A stretch of 64,000 nucleotides of DNA, taken from the NCBI RefSeq assembly GCF_900115095.1, contig NZ_FOVH01000006.1, forward strand, positions 62,001 to 126,000, read 5' to 3'. The translations under genes were made by a program, and so were the position numbers. The notes under the pieces were generated by a model. The model was given only the letters and a program-made list of their open reading frames with translations, was not told the DNA's origin and searched no databases. Below are positions 26,125 through 34,992 of the stretch, one piece after another; the first letter of the stretch is position 1; the number at the start of each line of letters is the position of its first letter. Origin of the DNA: Actinomadura madurae (GTDB lineage Bacteria > Actinomycetota > Actinomycetes > Streptosporangiales > Streptosporangiaceae).

Positions 26125-27762
26125 TCAGCCGGCGTCGCGGCGCCGGAAGGCGGCCAGGCCCGCCGCCGTGAGCGCCGCGGCCGTGGCCGTCAGGGCGACG
26201 AGGGGGAGCGGGTCGGCGTCGCCGCCGGGGAGCTTCGGCGTGTGGGTGAACGGCGAGAGGTCCATGACGAGCTGGGGCAGTTCCAGGAGCGGCCCCACCT
26301 GGCCCAGGAGCAGGAACACGGTCAGGACGCCCCAGCCCGCGGCCGACGCGCGGGGCAGCGCGCCGAACAGCAGCACGGTGGCGGCGGCGACGACCCACAC
26401 CGAGGGGAGCTGGACGAGCGCCGCGCCGAGGTCGCGGGGGAGCACACCGGCGAGGTCGCCGGAGCGGGCGCCGTGGACGAGGCCGATGCCGAGGCCGGTG
26501 AGGGCCAGCAGGACCACCGTGCCCCCGGCGGTGACCGCCAGGTTCGCGACGGCCCAGCGGGTCCGCCCGACGGCGGTGGCGAGGACGGGTTCGAGGCGCC
26601 CGCCGCTCTCCTCGGCGCGCATCCGCAGGACGCTCTGCACCGCGTAGGCGGAGGTGAACAGCGCCATGAGGCCCATGGCGGTGGCGAGGAACGCGTCCGA
26701 GAGATCCTGCTGGCCGCCGCCCATCCTGCGGATGTCGTCCAGGACGGCCTCGCTGCCGTTGACCAGGTCGTCGACGCCGTCCACGACCCCGCCGATCGAC
26801 AGCCCGTACAGCAGGAACCCGGCGGCCCAGCCGAGCAGCGCGCCGCGCTGCAGCCGCCACGAGAGGGCCAGCGGGCCGCGCAGGGACGGCGCCGCCCGCG
26901 CCGGGCCGAGGGACGACGCCATGACCCCGGCGCCGAGGTCGCGGCGCTCGGTCAGCGCGTAGGCGGCGGCGACCAGCAGCACGAACGCGGCGGGCGGGAG
27001 CAGGAGGGCGGCCCACTGCTCGTCCGCGAACGGGCGCGCGTGCTGCGCCCAGCCGATCGGCGACAGCCACGACAGCCAGTGCGCCGACCCCGCGTCGGCG
27101 ACCGCGCGCACCAGGAACGTGGCCGCCAGGACGGCGAGCGCCAGGCCGTTCGCGAGGCGCGAGGTCTCGGTGAGCTGGGCGGTGAGCGCCGCGACCCCGG
27201 CGAAGACCAGCCCGACGCCGAGCCAGGACAGGCCGAACGCGACCGACCCGGCCACCGGCAGCCCGAAGAGGACCATGACGAGCGCGGCGATGGCGCCGAG
27301 CGTCCCGGCGGCCGTCACGGCGGTCAGCAGCGCGGCGGCCAGCGGCGCGCGGCGGCCGACGGACGCGGCGCCGACGAGTTCGAGGCGCCCGGTCTCCTCC
27401 TCGGCGCGCGTGTGCCGGACGACGAGCAGGACGCACATGACGGCGACCATCGCGCTGCCGGTCGAGCCCACGCGCCAGGCGCTGACGCCGCCCACCGTGT
27501 GGTCGTTCAGGACGGGCCCGTAGAGCGCCCGCATCGAGGGGTTGTCGTTGATGCCCCGCGCGAAGCTCGTCAGGCCCGGCGTGTCGTAGCCGTACTTGAA
27601 GCTGTACACGGTGCTGGAGACCAGGGCGGTGAGCCCGTAGATCCAGGCCGGCATCATGATCCGGTCGCGGCGCAGCCAGAGCTTGAGCAGCAGGCCGGCG
27701 CCGGTCAGCCCGCCGTCCCCCGCCGTGGCGGGAGCGGGGGAGTCCAGGGTCGTGGCGGTCAT
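26125..27762 (-). CDS. ABC-2-type efflux permease
   Basis: 545 residues with about twelve membrane segments in two related halves (first half around GGLTGAGLLLKLWLRRDRIM, second around GPLALSWRLQRGALLGWAAG). Conserved RxEExxGRLELV (TRAEEETGRLELVGAA) and RAEESGGRLEPVLATAVGRT loops are typical of the actinobacterial polyketide/drug exporter permeases. Start ATG 27762 overlaps the ATPase stop by 4 bases. It is the membrane part of the exporter controlled by the TetR gene upstream. Confidence 0.88.
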   Translation of the reverse strand: MTATTLDSPAPATAGDGGLTGAGLLLKLWLRRDRIMMPAWIYGLTALVSSTVYSFKYGYDTPGLTSFARGINDNPSMRALYGPVLNDHTVGGVSAWRVGSTGSAMVAVMCVLLVVRHTRAEEETGRLELVGAASVGRRAPLAAALLTAVTAAGTLGAIAALVMVLFGLPVAGSVAFGLSWLGVGLVFAGVAALTAQLTETSRLANGLALAVLAATFLVRAVADAGSAHWLSWLSPIGWAQHARPFADEQWAALLLPPAAFVLLVAAAYALTERRDLGAGVMASSLGPARAAPSLRGPLALSWRLQRGALLGWAAGFLLYGLSIGGVVDGVDDLVNGSEAVLDDIRRMGGGQQDLSDAFLATAMGLMALFTSAYAVQSVLRMRAEESGGRLEPVLATAVGRTRWAVANLAVTAGGTVVLLALTGLGIGLVHGARSGDLAGVLPRDLGAALVQLPSVWVVAAATVLLFGALPRASAAGWGVLTVFLLLGQVGPLLELPQLVMDLSPFTHTPKLPGGDADPLPLVALTATAAALTAAGLAAFRRRDAG

Positions 27763-28661
27763 GAGACCGGCTCCTTGGCGAGGTCGTCCTCGTAGTGGCG
27801 CAGGAACAGCTCTTCGAGCGTCGGGGGGCGGCTCGTCAGCGTCCGGACGCCGATCCGGGTGAGCTCCTTGAGCGCGGCGTCCAGCTCGGTCGTGTCGACC
27901 TCGAAGGCGATGCTGGTGCCGTCGATGTGCACGTCGTGCGCCCCGGGCAGCGGGACGCCGTCGGGCGGCGCCGCCAGTTCGGCGTGGATGGACGTGCGGG
28001 TCAGGTGCCGCAGGTCGGCGAGCGTGCCGGTCTCGACCGTCCGGCCCTTGCGGATGATGGTGACCCGGTCGCAGAGCGCCTCGACCTCGCTGAGGATGTG
28101 GCTCGACAGCAGGACCGTGCGCCCGTCGCGCCTCTCCTCCCGGACGCACTCCTGGAAGACCTCCTCCATGAGGGGGTCGAGGCCGGACGTGGGCTCGTCC
28201 AGGATCAGCAGCTCCGCGTCGGACGCGAACGCCGCGACGAGGGCGACCTTCTGCCGGTTGCCCTTGGAGTAGGCCCGGCCCTTCTTCTTCGGGTCGAGCT
28301 CGAAGCGGTCGAGCAGTTCGGCCCTGCGCTCGCGGTCGAGGCCGCCGCGCAGGCGCCCGAGCAGGTCGATGACCTCGCCGCCGGACAGGTTCGGCCACAG
28401 CGTGACGTCGCCCGGGACGTAGGCGATGCGCCGGTGCAGGGCGGTGGCGTCGCGCCAGGGGTCGCCGCCGAGCAGGCTCGCGGTGCCGGCGTCGGCGCGC
28501 ATCAGCCCGAGCAGGACGCGGATGGTGGTCGACTTGCCCGCGCCGTTCGGCCCGAGGAACCCGTGCACCTCGCCGGGTGCGACCCGCAGGTCGAGGCCGT
28601 CGAGCGCGCGCGTCCGGCCGAACGTCTTGACCAGGCCCTCGGCCCGGACCACGTCATTCAT
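27759..28661 (-). CDS. ABC efflux ATPase
   Basis: 300 residues, drug-exporter (DrrA-like) type. Walker A GPNGAGKSTTIR (about 38-49), signature degenerate as YSKGNRQKVALVAAF, Walker B ELLILDEPTSGLDPL, H-loop LLSSHILSEVEALC. The C-terminal extension (about 215-300) is usual for DrrA-like exporters. The gene overlaps the TetR gene by 8 bases and the permease by 4, so the three form one operon. Confidence 0.9.
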   Translation of the reverse strand: MNDVVRAEGLVKTFGRTRALDGLDLRVAPGEVHGFLGPNGAGKSTTIRVLLGLMRADAGTASLLGGDPWRDATALHRRIAYVPGDVTLWPNLSGGEVIDLLGRLRGGLDRERRAELLDRFELDPKKKGRAYSKGNRQKVALVAAFASDAELLILDEPTSGLDPLMEEVFQECVREERRDGRTVLLSSHILSEVEALCDRVTIIRKGRTVETGTLADLRHLTRTSIHAELAAPPDGVPLPGAHDVHIDGTSIAFEVDTTELDAALKELTRIGVRTLTSRPPTLEELFLRHYEDDLAKEPVS

Positions 28662-29331
28662 CGTCTTCTCCCTTGGAGAGTGTCGCCTCGTATTCGTCCA
28701 TCGCCTCGTGCGCCTGGGCCACGAGCTCGTCGCTGAGCAGCTTGTCGCTGAAGATCTCCAGGACGGCCCGGCGCAGCCGCAGCGAGCCCTCGGGGACGAA
28801 GGTGTCGGCGCCGAGCACGCGGGACAGGTGCTCGTGCAGGACCTCGATGCCGACGGTCATCGCGACCAGGGCCGCGGAGTAGGCGAGCGGGTCGCGCGTG
28901 CTGGGCGGGTTGAAGCCGGGCGGTACGTCGTCGAAGTACCGCTCGGTCGTGTCCACCAGGTCGTCGAACAGGTGCGCCGCGGCCGCGGACCCGTCCACGA
29001 GCGCGCGGGCGAGGTAGCGGCGGATCGGCAGGTCGGCCCGGACGGTAGCGGCCAGGAAGCCGGGGTCGTGGATGCCGCCGCCGGTGCTCGCCGCGCTGAG
29101 GTCGCGGACGACGTCGAGCGCGTAGGCGTCGCACGCCTCCCGCAGCGCCTCCTTCGAGCCGAAATGGTGTTGGACGAGGCCCACCGAGACTCCGGCGGCC
29201 TCGGCGATCCCGCGGAACGTCGCGCCCTTCACGCCGTGCTGGGCGAACTGCTCCAGCGCCGCCTCTCTGATCCGGGCGCGGGCCGTCAGATCCTCGGGCG
29301 CCGGGCTCCCGCGCCGGCCGGTCGCCGCCAT
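28654..29331 (-). CDS. TetR-family regulator of the ABC efflux operon
   Basis: 225 residues. Helix-turn-helix: IREAALEQFAQHGVKGATFR, GIAEAAGVSVGLVQHHFGSK (about 22-62). ATG 29331 follows GGAGGGAGGGA. It is first in an operon with the exporter ATPase and permease, so it probably represses its own operon through the AT-rich inverted repeat just upstream, released by the exported compound. Confidence 0.9.
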   Translation of the reverse strand: MAATGRRGSPAPEDLTARARIREAALEQFAQHGVKGATFRGIAEAAGVSVGLVQHHFGSKEALREACDAYALDVVRDLSAASTGGGIHDPGFLAATVRADLPIRRYLARALVDGSAAAAHLFDDLVDTTERYFDDVPPGFNPPSTRDPLAYSAALVAMTVGIEVLHEHLSRVLGADTFVPEGSLRLRRAVLEIFSDKLLSDELVAQAHEAMDEYEATLSKGEDDE

Positions 29332-29344
29332 CGGTCCCTCCCTC

Positions 29345-29395
29345 CAATACAGATGTTCAACTTCCAATATGCATGTATACCATACGTCTGTATTG
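29345..29395. promoter_or_regulatory. AT-rich inverted repeat, candidate TetR operator
   Basis: Arms CAATACAGA and TCTGTATTG flank 33 bases that contain the small palindromes ATGCAT and GTATAC. It lies directly upstream of the tetR start in an unusually AT-rich spot. Confidence 0.55.
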
Positions 29396-29439
29396 TTGCA
29401 TGGCAAGGGGGCGGCCAGAGGTGACCTTGAGGGGTTGAG

Positions 29440-29458
29440 TTAGCTTAGGCTAGCCTTA
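29440..29458. promoter_or_regulatory. Iron box upstream of the FecCD permeases
   Basis: TTAGCTTAGGCTAGCCTTA, close to the IdeR/DmdR consensus TTAGGTTAGGCTAACCTAA. It ends 4 bases before the GTG of the permease gene. Confidence 0.88.
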
Positions 29459-29462
29459 TCCG

Positions 29463-30524
29463 GTGCTGTCCCTCGCGCGAAGGCGCCCGCCGGTGCTCCA
29501 GGAGGAGAAGGCGGGGCGGCCACGCGACAGGCGGCTCTGGCGGCTCTGGTGGCCGGCCCTGCTGGCCGCGGCACTGCTCCTGACGATCGCGGCGAGCCTG
29601 GCGATCGGCGCCGGGCACGTCCCGCCCGGCCGGGTGCTGCCGGGGGTGTTCTCCCCGGACGGCTCGTCGCGGGCGGAGCTGATCGTCCACGAGCTGCGGC
29701 TCCCGCGCACCCTCCTCGGCATCGGCGCCGGAATGGCGCTGGGGCTGGCCGGGGCGGTGATGCAGGCCCTCACCCGCAACCCGCTGGCCGAACCGGGCAT
29801 GCTCGGCGTGAACGGCGGCGCGGCGCTCGCGGTCGTCCTCGTCATCGGCCTGTTCCGCGTGGACGAGGTGCTCGTCTACGTCTGGGCGGCGTTCGCCGGC
29901 GCGGCCGGCGCGGCCGTCCTCGTCTACATGATCGGCGCGCGCGGGCGCGGCGGCGCGTCACCGGCCCGGCTGGTGCTCGCCGGCGCGGCCGTCAACGCCG
30001 TCTTCAGCGCGATGACGGCCGGAGTCATGCTGTTCACCCCGCACACCTTCAGCGGCTTCCGGTTCTGGCAGGTCGGCTCGCTCGCCGGGCGGGACGTGCC
30101 GGTGTTCCTGCGCGTCCTGCCGTTCATCGCGCTCGGCACGGCCCTGGCGCTGCTGCTCGCCCGCCCGCTGAACGCGCTGGCGCTGGGCGACGACGCGGGC
30201 CGCGCCCTCGGCTCGGACCCCGGCCGGACGCGGGCGCTCGGCGCGCTCGCGGTCGTGCTGCTGTGCGGGTCGGCCACGGCGGCGGCCGGGCCGATCACCT
30301 TCCTCGGGCTGGCCGTCCCGTTCATCGTCCGGGCGCTGGTGGGCCCCGACCACCGGCTCGTCCTGCCCTGCTCGCTGCTGCTCGCCCCCGTGCTGCTGCT
30401 CGCCGCCGACATCATCGGGCGGGTCGTCGCGCCCGGCGAGCTGGAGACCGGCATCGTCACCGCGTTCCTCGGGGCACCGCTGTTCGCGGTGATGGTCCGG
30501 CGGGGAAGGATGCGCGACCTGTGA
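29463..30524 (+). CDS. Iron-siderophore ABC permease, FecCD family (1)
   Basis: 353 residues. A basic N-terminus precedes about nine membrane segments. FecCD motifs: LRLPRTLLGIGAGMALGLAG, AVMQALTRNPLAEPGMLGVN (about 95-114), ALGSDPGRTRALGALA and AGPITFLGLAVPFIVRALVG. GTG 29463 is only 4 bases from the iron box and has no ribosome-binding site, so a leaderless mRNA is likely; a later GTG at 29493 is possible. It should pair with the next permease to import the ferric siderophore. No ATPase partner is in the window. Confidence 0.9.
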   Translation: MLSLARRRPPVLQEEKAGRPRDRRLWRLWWPALLAAALLLTIAASLAIGAGHVPPGRVLPGVFSPDGSSRAELIVHELRLPRTLLGIGAGMALGLAGAVMQALTRNPLAEPGMLGVNGGAALAVVLVIGLFRVDEVLVYVWAAFAGAAGAAVLVYMIGARGRGGASPARLVLAGAAVNAVFSAMTAGVMLFTPHTFSGFRFWQVGSLAGRDVPVFLRVLPFIALGTALALLLARPLNALALGDDAGRALGSDPGRTRALGALAVVLLCGSATAAAGPITFLGLAVPFIVRALVGPDHRLVLPCSLLLAPVLLLAADIIGRVVAPGELETGIVTAFLGAPLFAVMVRRGRMRDL

Positions 30525-31540
30525 AGGTCATCCGCGCCGGCGGGCTGTCGCTGCGGTGGGAACCGCGGAGCGCGGCGGTGTGCGTGGGGCTGGCCGCCTT
30601 CGCCGCCTGCGCGGCCGTCCTGGTCGTCGGCTCGGGGGAGTTCCCGATCTCGCCGCCGGACGTCGTGCGCGTCCTCGCCGGGCAGGGCGACCGGGCCACC
30701 GAGTTCATCGTCACCGCCCTGCGGCTGCCGCGCGCCGTGACGGGGCTGCTCGCGGGCCTCGCGCTCGGGCTGAGCGGCGCCATCTTCCAGAGCATCTCCC
30801 GCAACCCGCTCGGCAGCCCCGACCTGATCGGCTTCACCACCGGCGCGGCGACCGGCGCGCTGCTGCAGATCCTGGTGTTCGGCGGCGGCGCGGTCGCGAT
30901 CACCGTCAGCTCGGTCGGCGGCGCGGTGCTGACCGCGCTGGCCGTCTACCTGGTCGCCTACCGGCGCGGCGGCGGCGTGCACGGCGTCCGGCTGGTGCTG
31001 ATCGGCGTCGCCGCGGCGGCGATGCTGGAGGCGCTGAACTCCTACCTCATCACCCGCGCCGAGCTGCGCGAGGCGTACGAGGCCGCGTTCTGGCTGACCG
31101 GCAGCCTCAACGGGCGGGACTGGGACCAGGCGGTGCCGCTCGGCCTCGCGCTGGCCGTGCTCGTCCCGGCGGCGCTCGTCCTCGCCCGCTCGCTCGGCAT
31201 GGGCGAGCTGGGCGACGACGCCGCGCAGGCGCTCGGCGTGCCGGTCCAGCGCACCCGCGCCCTCCTCATGGTCGTCGGGGTGGGGCTGGTCGCGGCGGCG
31301 ACGGCCGCGGCCGGGCCCGTGCCCTTCGTCGCGCTCGCCGCGCCGCAGCTCGCGCGGCGGATGACCCGCCGTCCCGGCGCGCAGCTGCTGCCCGCCGCGC
31401 TGACCGGTGCCGCGCTGCTGGCCGTCAGTGACCTGATCTCCCTGCGCCTGCCGACGGCGGTGCCGGTGGGCGTGGTCACGGGCGTCCTCGGCGGCGTGTA
31501 CCTGGCCTGGCTGCTCGCGGCCGCGGGCCGGCGGCGTTGA
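30521..31540 (+). CDS. Iron-siderophore ABC permease, FecCD family (2)
   Basis: 339 residues, about nine membrane segments. Motifs: LRLPRAVTGLLAGLALGLSG, AIFQSISRNPLGSPDLIGFT (about 87-106), ALGVPVQRTRALLMVVGVGL and AGPVPFVALAAPQLARRMTR. GTG 30521 overlaps the previous stop (GTGA). It is the second half of a heterodimeric permease. Confidence 0.92.
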   Translation: MKVIRAGGLSLRWEPRSAAVCVGLAAFAACAAVLVVGSGEFPISPPDVVRVLAGQGDRATEFIVTALRLPRAVTGLLAGLALGLSGAIFQSISRNPLGSPDLIGFTTGAATGALLQILVFGGGAVAITVSSVGGAVLTALAVYLVAYRRGGGVHGVRLVLIGVAAAAMLEALNSYLITRAELREAYEAAFWLTGSLNGRDWDQAVPLGLALAVLVPAALVLARSLGMGELGDDAAQALGVPVQRTRALLMVVGVGLVAAATAAAGPVPFVALAAPQLARRMTRRPGAQLLPAALTGAALLAVSDLISLRLPTAVPVGVVTGVLGGVYLAWLLAAAGRRR

Positions 31541-31555
31541 CGGTGCCGGACCTCT

Positions 31556-31580
31556 AAATTAGGTTTGCCTTACCTAATTT
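31556..31580. promoter_or_regulatory. Iron box upstream of the starter NRPS
   Basis: Core TTAGGTTTGCCTTACCTAA (31559-31577), extended to perfect 9-bp outer arms AAATTAGGT / ACCTAATTT. It lies 12 bases ahead of the NRPS GTG. Confidence 0.9.
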
Positions 31581-31592
31581 GAGAGGAGTTCC

Positions 31593-34500
31593 GTGCTGAC
31601 CTGGGATGAGCTCCACGCCGCGCTGACCGAGGTGCTGGGCGAGGACGCGGAGGCGGACGACAACCTCATCGAGCTGGGGATGGACTCCATCCGGCTCATG
31701 CAGCTGACCGGCCGGCTCCGCCGCCGCGGCATCGAGATCCGCTTCGCGGAGCTGGCGGAACGTCCCACGCTCGCCGGATGGTGGGAGCTGCTCGCCGAGA
31801 AGGGCCAGGTGGAGGCCGCGGCGGGCCCGGCCCCGGCCGCCGCCGCCGCGGCCGCGGGCGATCCGGACGCGGGTGACACGGCCGGCATCGAGCCGGACGA
31901 GCCGTTCCCGCTGGCGCTGATGCAGCACGCGTACTGGATCGGCCGGGACTCCGGCCAGTCCCTCGGCTCCGTCGCCGCCCACCTGTACGTCGAGCTCGAC
32001 GGGCGCGAGATCGAACCGGCCCGGTTCGAGGACGCCGTCCGCGCGCTGGTGCGGCGGCACCCGATGCTCCGCGCCGCCGTGTCGGACGACGGGACGCAGC
32101 GGATCCTGCCCGAGCGCCCCGGGCCCGCGGTGACCGTCCACGACCTGCGCTCGGCGGGCGAACCCGCTGCCGAGCTGGAGCGGATCCGCGCCGAGATGTC
32201 CGAGCAGCGGCTCCCCATCGAGGAGGGGCGCGTCTTCGACGCCCGGCTCAGCCTGCTCCCGGACGGCGGGTCCCGCCTCCACCTGGACGTCGACATGGTC
32301 GCCGCCGACGCGATGAGCTACCGCGTCATGCTCGCCGACCTGGCCGCCCTGTACGAGGGCGAGACCCTCGCCCCCGTCCGCTACGGCTACGCCCGCTACC
32401 TCGCCGACGACCCGCGCGCCGAGGCCCGCGAGCAGGACCGGCGGTGGTGGGCCGAGCGGCTGGCCGACCTGCCGGGCCCGCCCGAGCTGCCGGTCGTGCC
32501 GGAGCCGGGGAACCGCGTCGAGCGCAGGCACCACTGGCTGGCGCCGGACGACAAGGACCGCTTCATCGCCCACGCCCACGCCGAGGGCGTCACCCCGGCC
32601 ATGGCCCTCGCCGCCGTGTTCGCCGAGGTCATCGGCGCCTGGTCGGCGACGCCGCGCTTCCTGCTCAACCTGCCGCTGTTCCACCGCGAGCCCGTCCACC
32701 CGGACGTGGACTCGGTCGTCGGCGACTTCACCGGGTCGATCATGCTGGAGGCCGACCTCACCGAGGACCTGCCCTTCATCGGCCGGGCCCGCGCCCTGCA
32801 GGCGAACCTGCACACGGCGGGCGCGCACAGCGACTACTCCGGGCTGGAGGTGCTGCGCGACCTGTCCCGGCTGCGCGGCGAGCAGGTCCTCGCCCCGATC
32901 GTCTACACGAGCGCGCTGAACCTCGGCGAGCTGTTCGGCGACCGCGTCCGCGCGTCGTTCGGCGAGCCGGAGTGGATCATCTCGCAGGGGCCCCAGGTGC
33001 TGCTGGACGCGCAGGTGACCGAGGTGTCCGGTGGGCTGCTGCTGAACTGGGACGTGCGCCGCCCCGCGTTCCCGGACGGCGTCGCGGAGGCGATGTTCGA
33101 CGCCTACACGGCCGCCGTCACCCGCCTCGGCGCGCCCGGCGCCGACTGGGACGCGCCCCTCGGGATCGGCGCGACGCCGTCCCAGCTGGACGTCCGGCAC
33201 CGGCTGAACGCGACCCCGGCCCCGCCGCCGCGCACCCTGGCCGAGGGCTTCTTCGCCCACGCCGGCAGCCGTCCGGACGCCCCGGCCCTGCACTTCGGCG
33301 ACGACGGCACCCAGACCTACGGGGAACTGGCCGGCCGCGCGCTGCGCATCGCGTCCGCGCTGGCGGAGCAGGGCGTCCGGCCCGGCGACCGGGTCGCGAT
33401 CGAGCTCCCCAAGGGCCCGGACCAGGCCGCCGCCGTCCTCGGCGTCCTGGCCGCCGGTGCCGCCTACGTGCCCATCGGCGTGGAGCAGCCGGAGGCGCGG
33501 CGGGCCAGGATCCGCGCGGGCGCCGGCGTCGCCGCGTCGCTCACGCCGGAGGCGCTTCCCGAGGCCGAGCCGCTGCCCGAGCCGGTGAAGGTCCGTCCCG
33601 ACCAGGTGGCCTACGTGCTGTTCACGTCCGGCTCGACCGGGGAGCCGAAGGGCGTCGAGGTGTCGCACGGCGCGGCGATGAACACCATCGGCGACCTGGC
33701 CGAGCGGTTCGCGATCGGGGAGGACGACGTCACGTTCGGCGTGTCGGCGCTCGACTTCGACCTGTCGGTGTTCGACCTGTTCGCCGCCTGGCACGCGGGC
33801 GGCGCCGTCGTCCTGCCCGGCGAGGACGAGCGCCGGGACGCCGCGCGGTGGAGCGAGCTGGTGCGGCGCCGGTCGGTGACCGTCCTGAACTGCGTCCCGT
33901 CGGTCCTGGAGATGCTGCTCCACGCCGGCCGGGCGGAGAGCCTGCGGCTGGTCCTGCTCGGCGGCGACTGGGTCGGGACGCACCTGCCGGGGCTGCTGGC
34001 CGAGCGCGCGCCGGGCTGCCGGTTCGTGGCGCTGGGCGGCACGACGGAGACGGCGATCCATTCCACGGTGCAGGAGGTCGCGGGGGAGGTGCCGTCCGAC
34101 TGGCACGCCGTCCCGTACGGGGTGCCGCTGCGCGGCGTCGCGTGCCGCGTCGTGGACGAACTCGGCCGGGACCGTCCCGACTGGGTGACCGGAGAGCTGT
34201 GGATCGGCGGCGGGGGCGTCGCCGACGGCTACGCCGGCGACCCGGCGCGCACCGCCGACCGGTTCGTCGTCCACGACGGGATCCGCTGGTACCGGACGGG
34301 CGACCTCGCCCGCTACCGGCCGGACGGGACGCTGGAGTTCCTCGGCCGCCGCGACCACCAGGTGAAGGTGCGCGGGTTCCGGATCGAGCTGGGCGAGGTC
34401 GAGGCCGCGCTCCAGGACCACCCCGGCGTCGGGCGGGCGGTCGCGCTGCTCGCCGGCGGGCGCCTGGCCGCGGCCGTCGTGGCCCCCGCGGGCCTCGACC

Positions 34501-34988
34501 GCGACGCGGTGCTCGCCCGCGCCCGGGACCTGGTGCCGCCGCACATGGTGCCGGAGCTGCTCGTCCGCGTGGACGAGCTGCCGCTCACCGCGAACGGCAA
34601 GGTCGACCGCACGGCCCTGGCCGCGCTGGCCGCCGCCGAGGCCGGTGAGGCCGCGGCGGCCTTCGTCGAGCCGCGGACCGCCCTGGAGAAGGTGCTCGCC
34701 GGGATCGCCGCCGGCGTGCTGGGCAGGGAGCGCGTCGGCGCGGACGCCGACTTCTTCGCCCTCGGCGGCGACTCCGTCCTCGCCACCACCGTGGTCGCGC
34801 GGATGCGGGAGGCGCTCGACACGACCGCGCTGCCGGTCCGGGTGCTGTTCGCCGAGCGGACGATCGAGCGGATCTGCCGCCGCTTCACCGAACTGGAGGA
34901 GACGCCGGGGCGCCTGGAGGCCGTCGCCGCCATCTGGCTGGAGGTCGAGGCCATGAGCGAGGAGGAGCTCACCGCCCGCCTCGGCTGA
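31593..34988 (+). CDS. Starter siderophore NRPS, ArCP-Cy-A-PCP (MbtB type)
   Basis: 1,131 residues. The aryl carrier domain (1-75) has the phosphopantetheine Ser32 in ELGMDSIRL. A cyclisation domain (about 100-530) opens with FPLALMQHAYWIGR and has the DxxxxDxxS motif DMVAADAMS (about 234-242). The adenylation domain (about 555-1010) has VLFTSGSTGEPKG. Its pocket read by eye is D-L-F-N-L-G-L-I-H-K, near the Cys/Ser/Thr group used with Cy domains. A C-terminal PCP (GGDSVLA) follows. It should join salicylate to Ser, Thr or Cys and close an oxazoline or thiazoline ring. GTG 31593 follows GAGAGGAG. There is no thioesterase, so the chain passes to the large NRPS. Confidence 0.93.
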   Translation: MLTWDELHAALTEVLGEDAEADDNLIELGMDSIRLMQLTGRLRRRGIEIRFAELAERPTLAGWWELLAEKGQVEAAAGPAPAAAAAAAGDPDAGDTAGIEPDEPFPLALMQHAYWIGRDSGQSLGSVAAHLYVELDGREIEPARFEDAVRALVRRHPMLRAAVSDDGTQRILPERPGPAVTVHDLRSAGEPAAELERIRAEMSEQRLPIEEGRVFDARLSLLPDGGSRLHLDVDMVAADAMSYRVMLADLAALYEGETLAPVRYGYARYLADDPRAEAREQDRRWWAERLADLPGPPELPVVPEPGNRVERRHHWLAPDDKDRFIAHAHAEGVTPAMALAAVFAEVIGAWSATPRFLLNLPLFHREPVHPDVDSVVGDFTGSIMLEADLTEDLPFIGRARALQANLHTAGAHSDYSGLEVLRDLSRLRGEQVLAPIVYTSALNLGELFGDRVRASFGEPEWIISQGPQVLLDAQVTEVSGGLLLNWDVRRPAFPDGVAEAMFDAYTAAVTRLGAPGADWDAPLGIGATPSQLDVRHRLNATPAPPPRTLAEGFFAHAGSRPDAPALHFGDDGTQTYGELAGRALRIASALAEQGVRPGDRVAIELPKGPDQAAAVLGVLAAGAAYVPIGVEQPEARRARIRAGAGVAASLTPEALPEAEPLPEPVKVRPDQVAYVLFTSGSTGEPKGVEVSHGAAMNTIGDLAERFAIGEDDVTFGVSALDFDLSVFDLFAAWHAGGAVVLPGEDERRDAARWSELVRRRSVTVLNCVPSVLEMLLHAGRAESLRLVLLGGDWVGTHLPGLLAERAPGCRFVALGGTTETAIHSTVQEVAGEVPSDWHAVPYGVPLRGVACRVVDELGRDRPDWVTGELWIGGGGVADGYAGDPARTADRFVVHDGIRWYRTGDLARYRPDGTLEFLGRRDHQVKVRGFRIELGEVEAALQDHPGVGRAVALLAGGRLAAAVVAPAGLDRDAVLARARDLVPPHMVPELLVRVDELPLTANGKVDRTALAALAAAEAGEAAAAFVEPRTALEKVLAGIAAGVLGRERVGADADFFALGGDSVLATTVVARMREALDTTALPVRVLFAERTIERICRRFTELEETPGRLEAVAAIWLEVEAMSEEELTARLG

Positions 34989-34992
34989 CGCG

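Noticed and set aside
31554..34544. Long minus-strand frame opposite the starter NRPS
   Set aside because: Antisense GC artefact with no family similarity; it also runs through the iron box.
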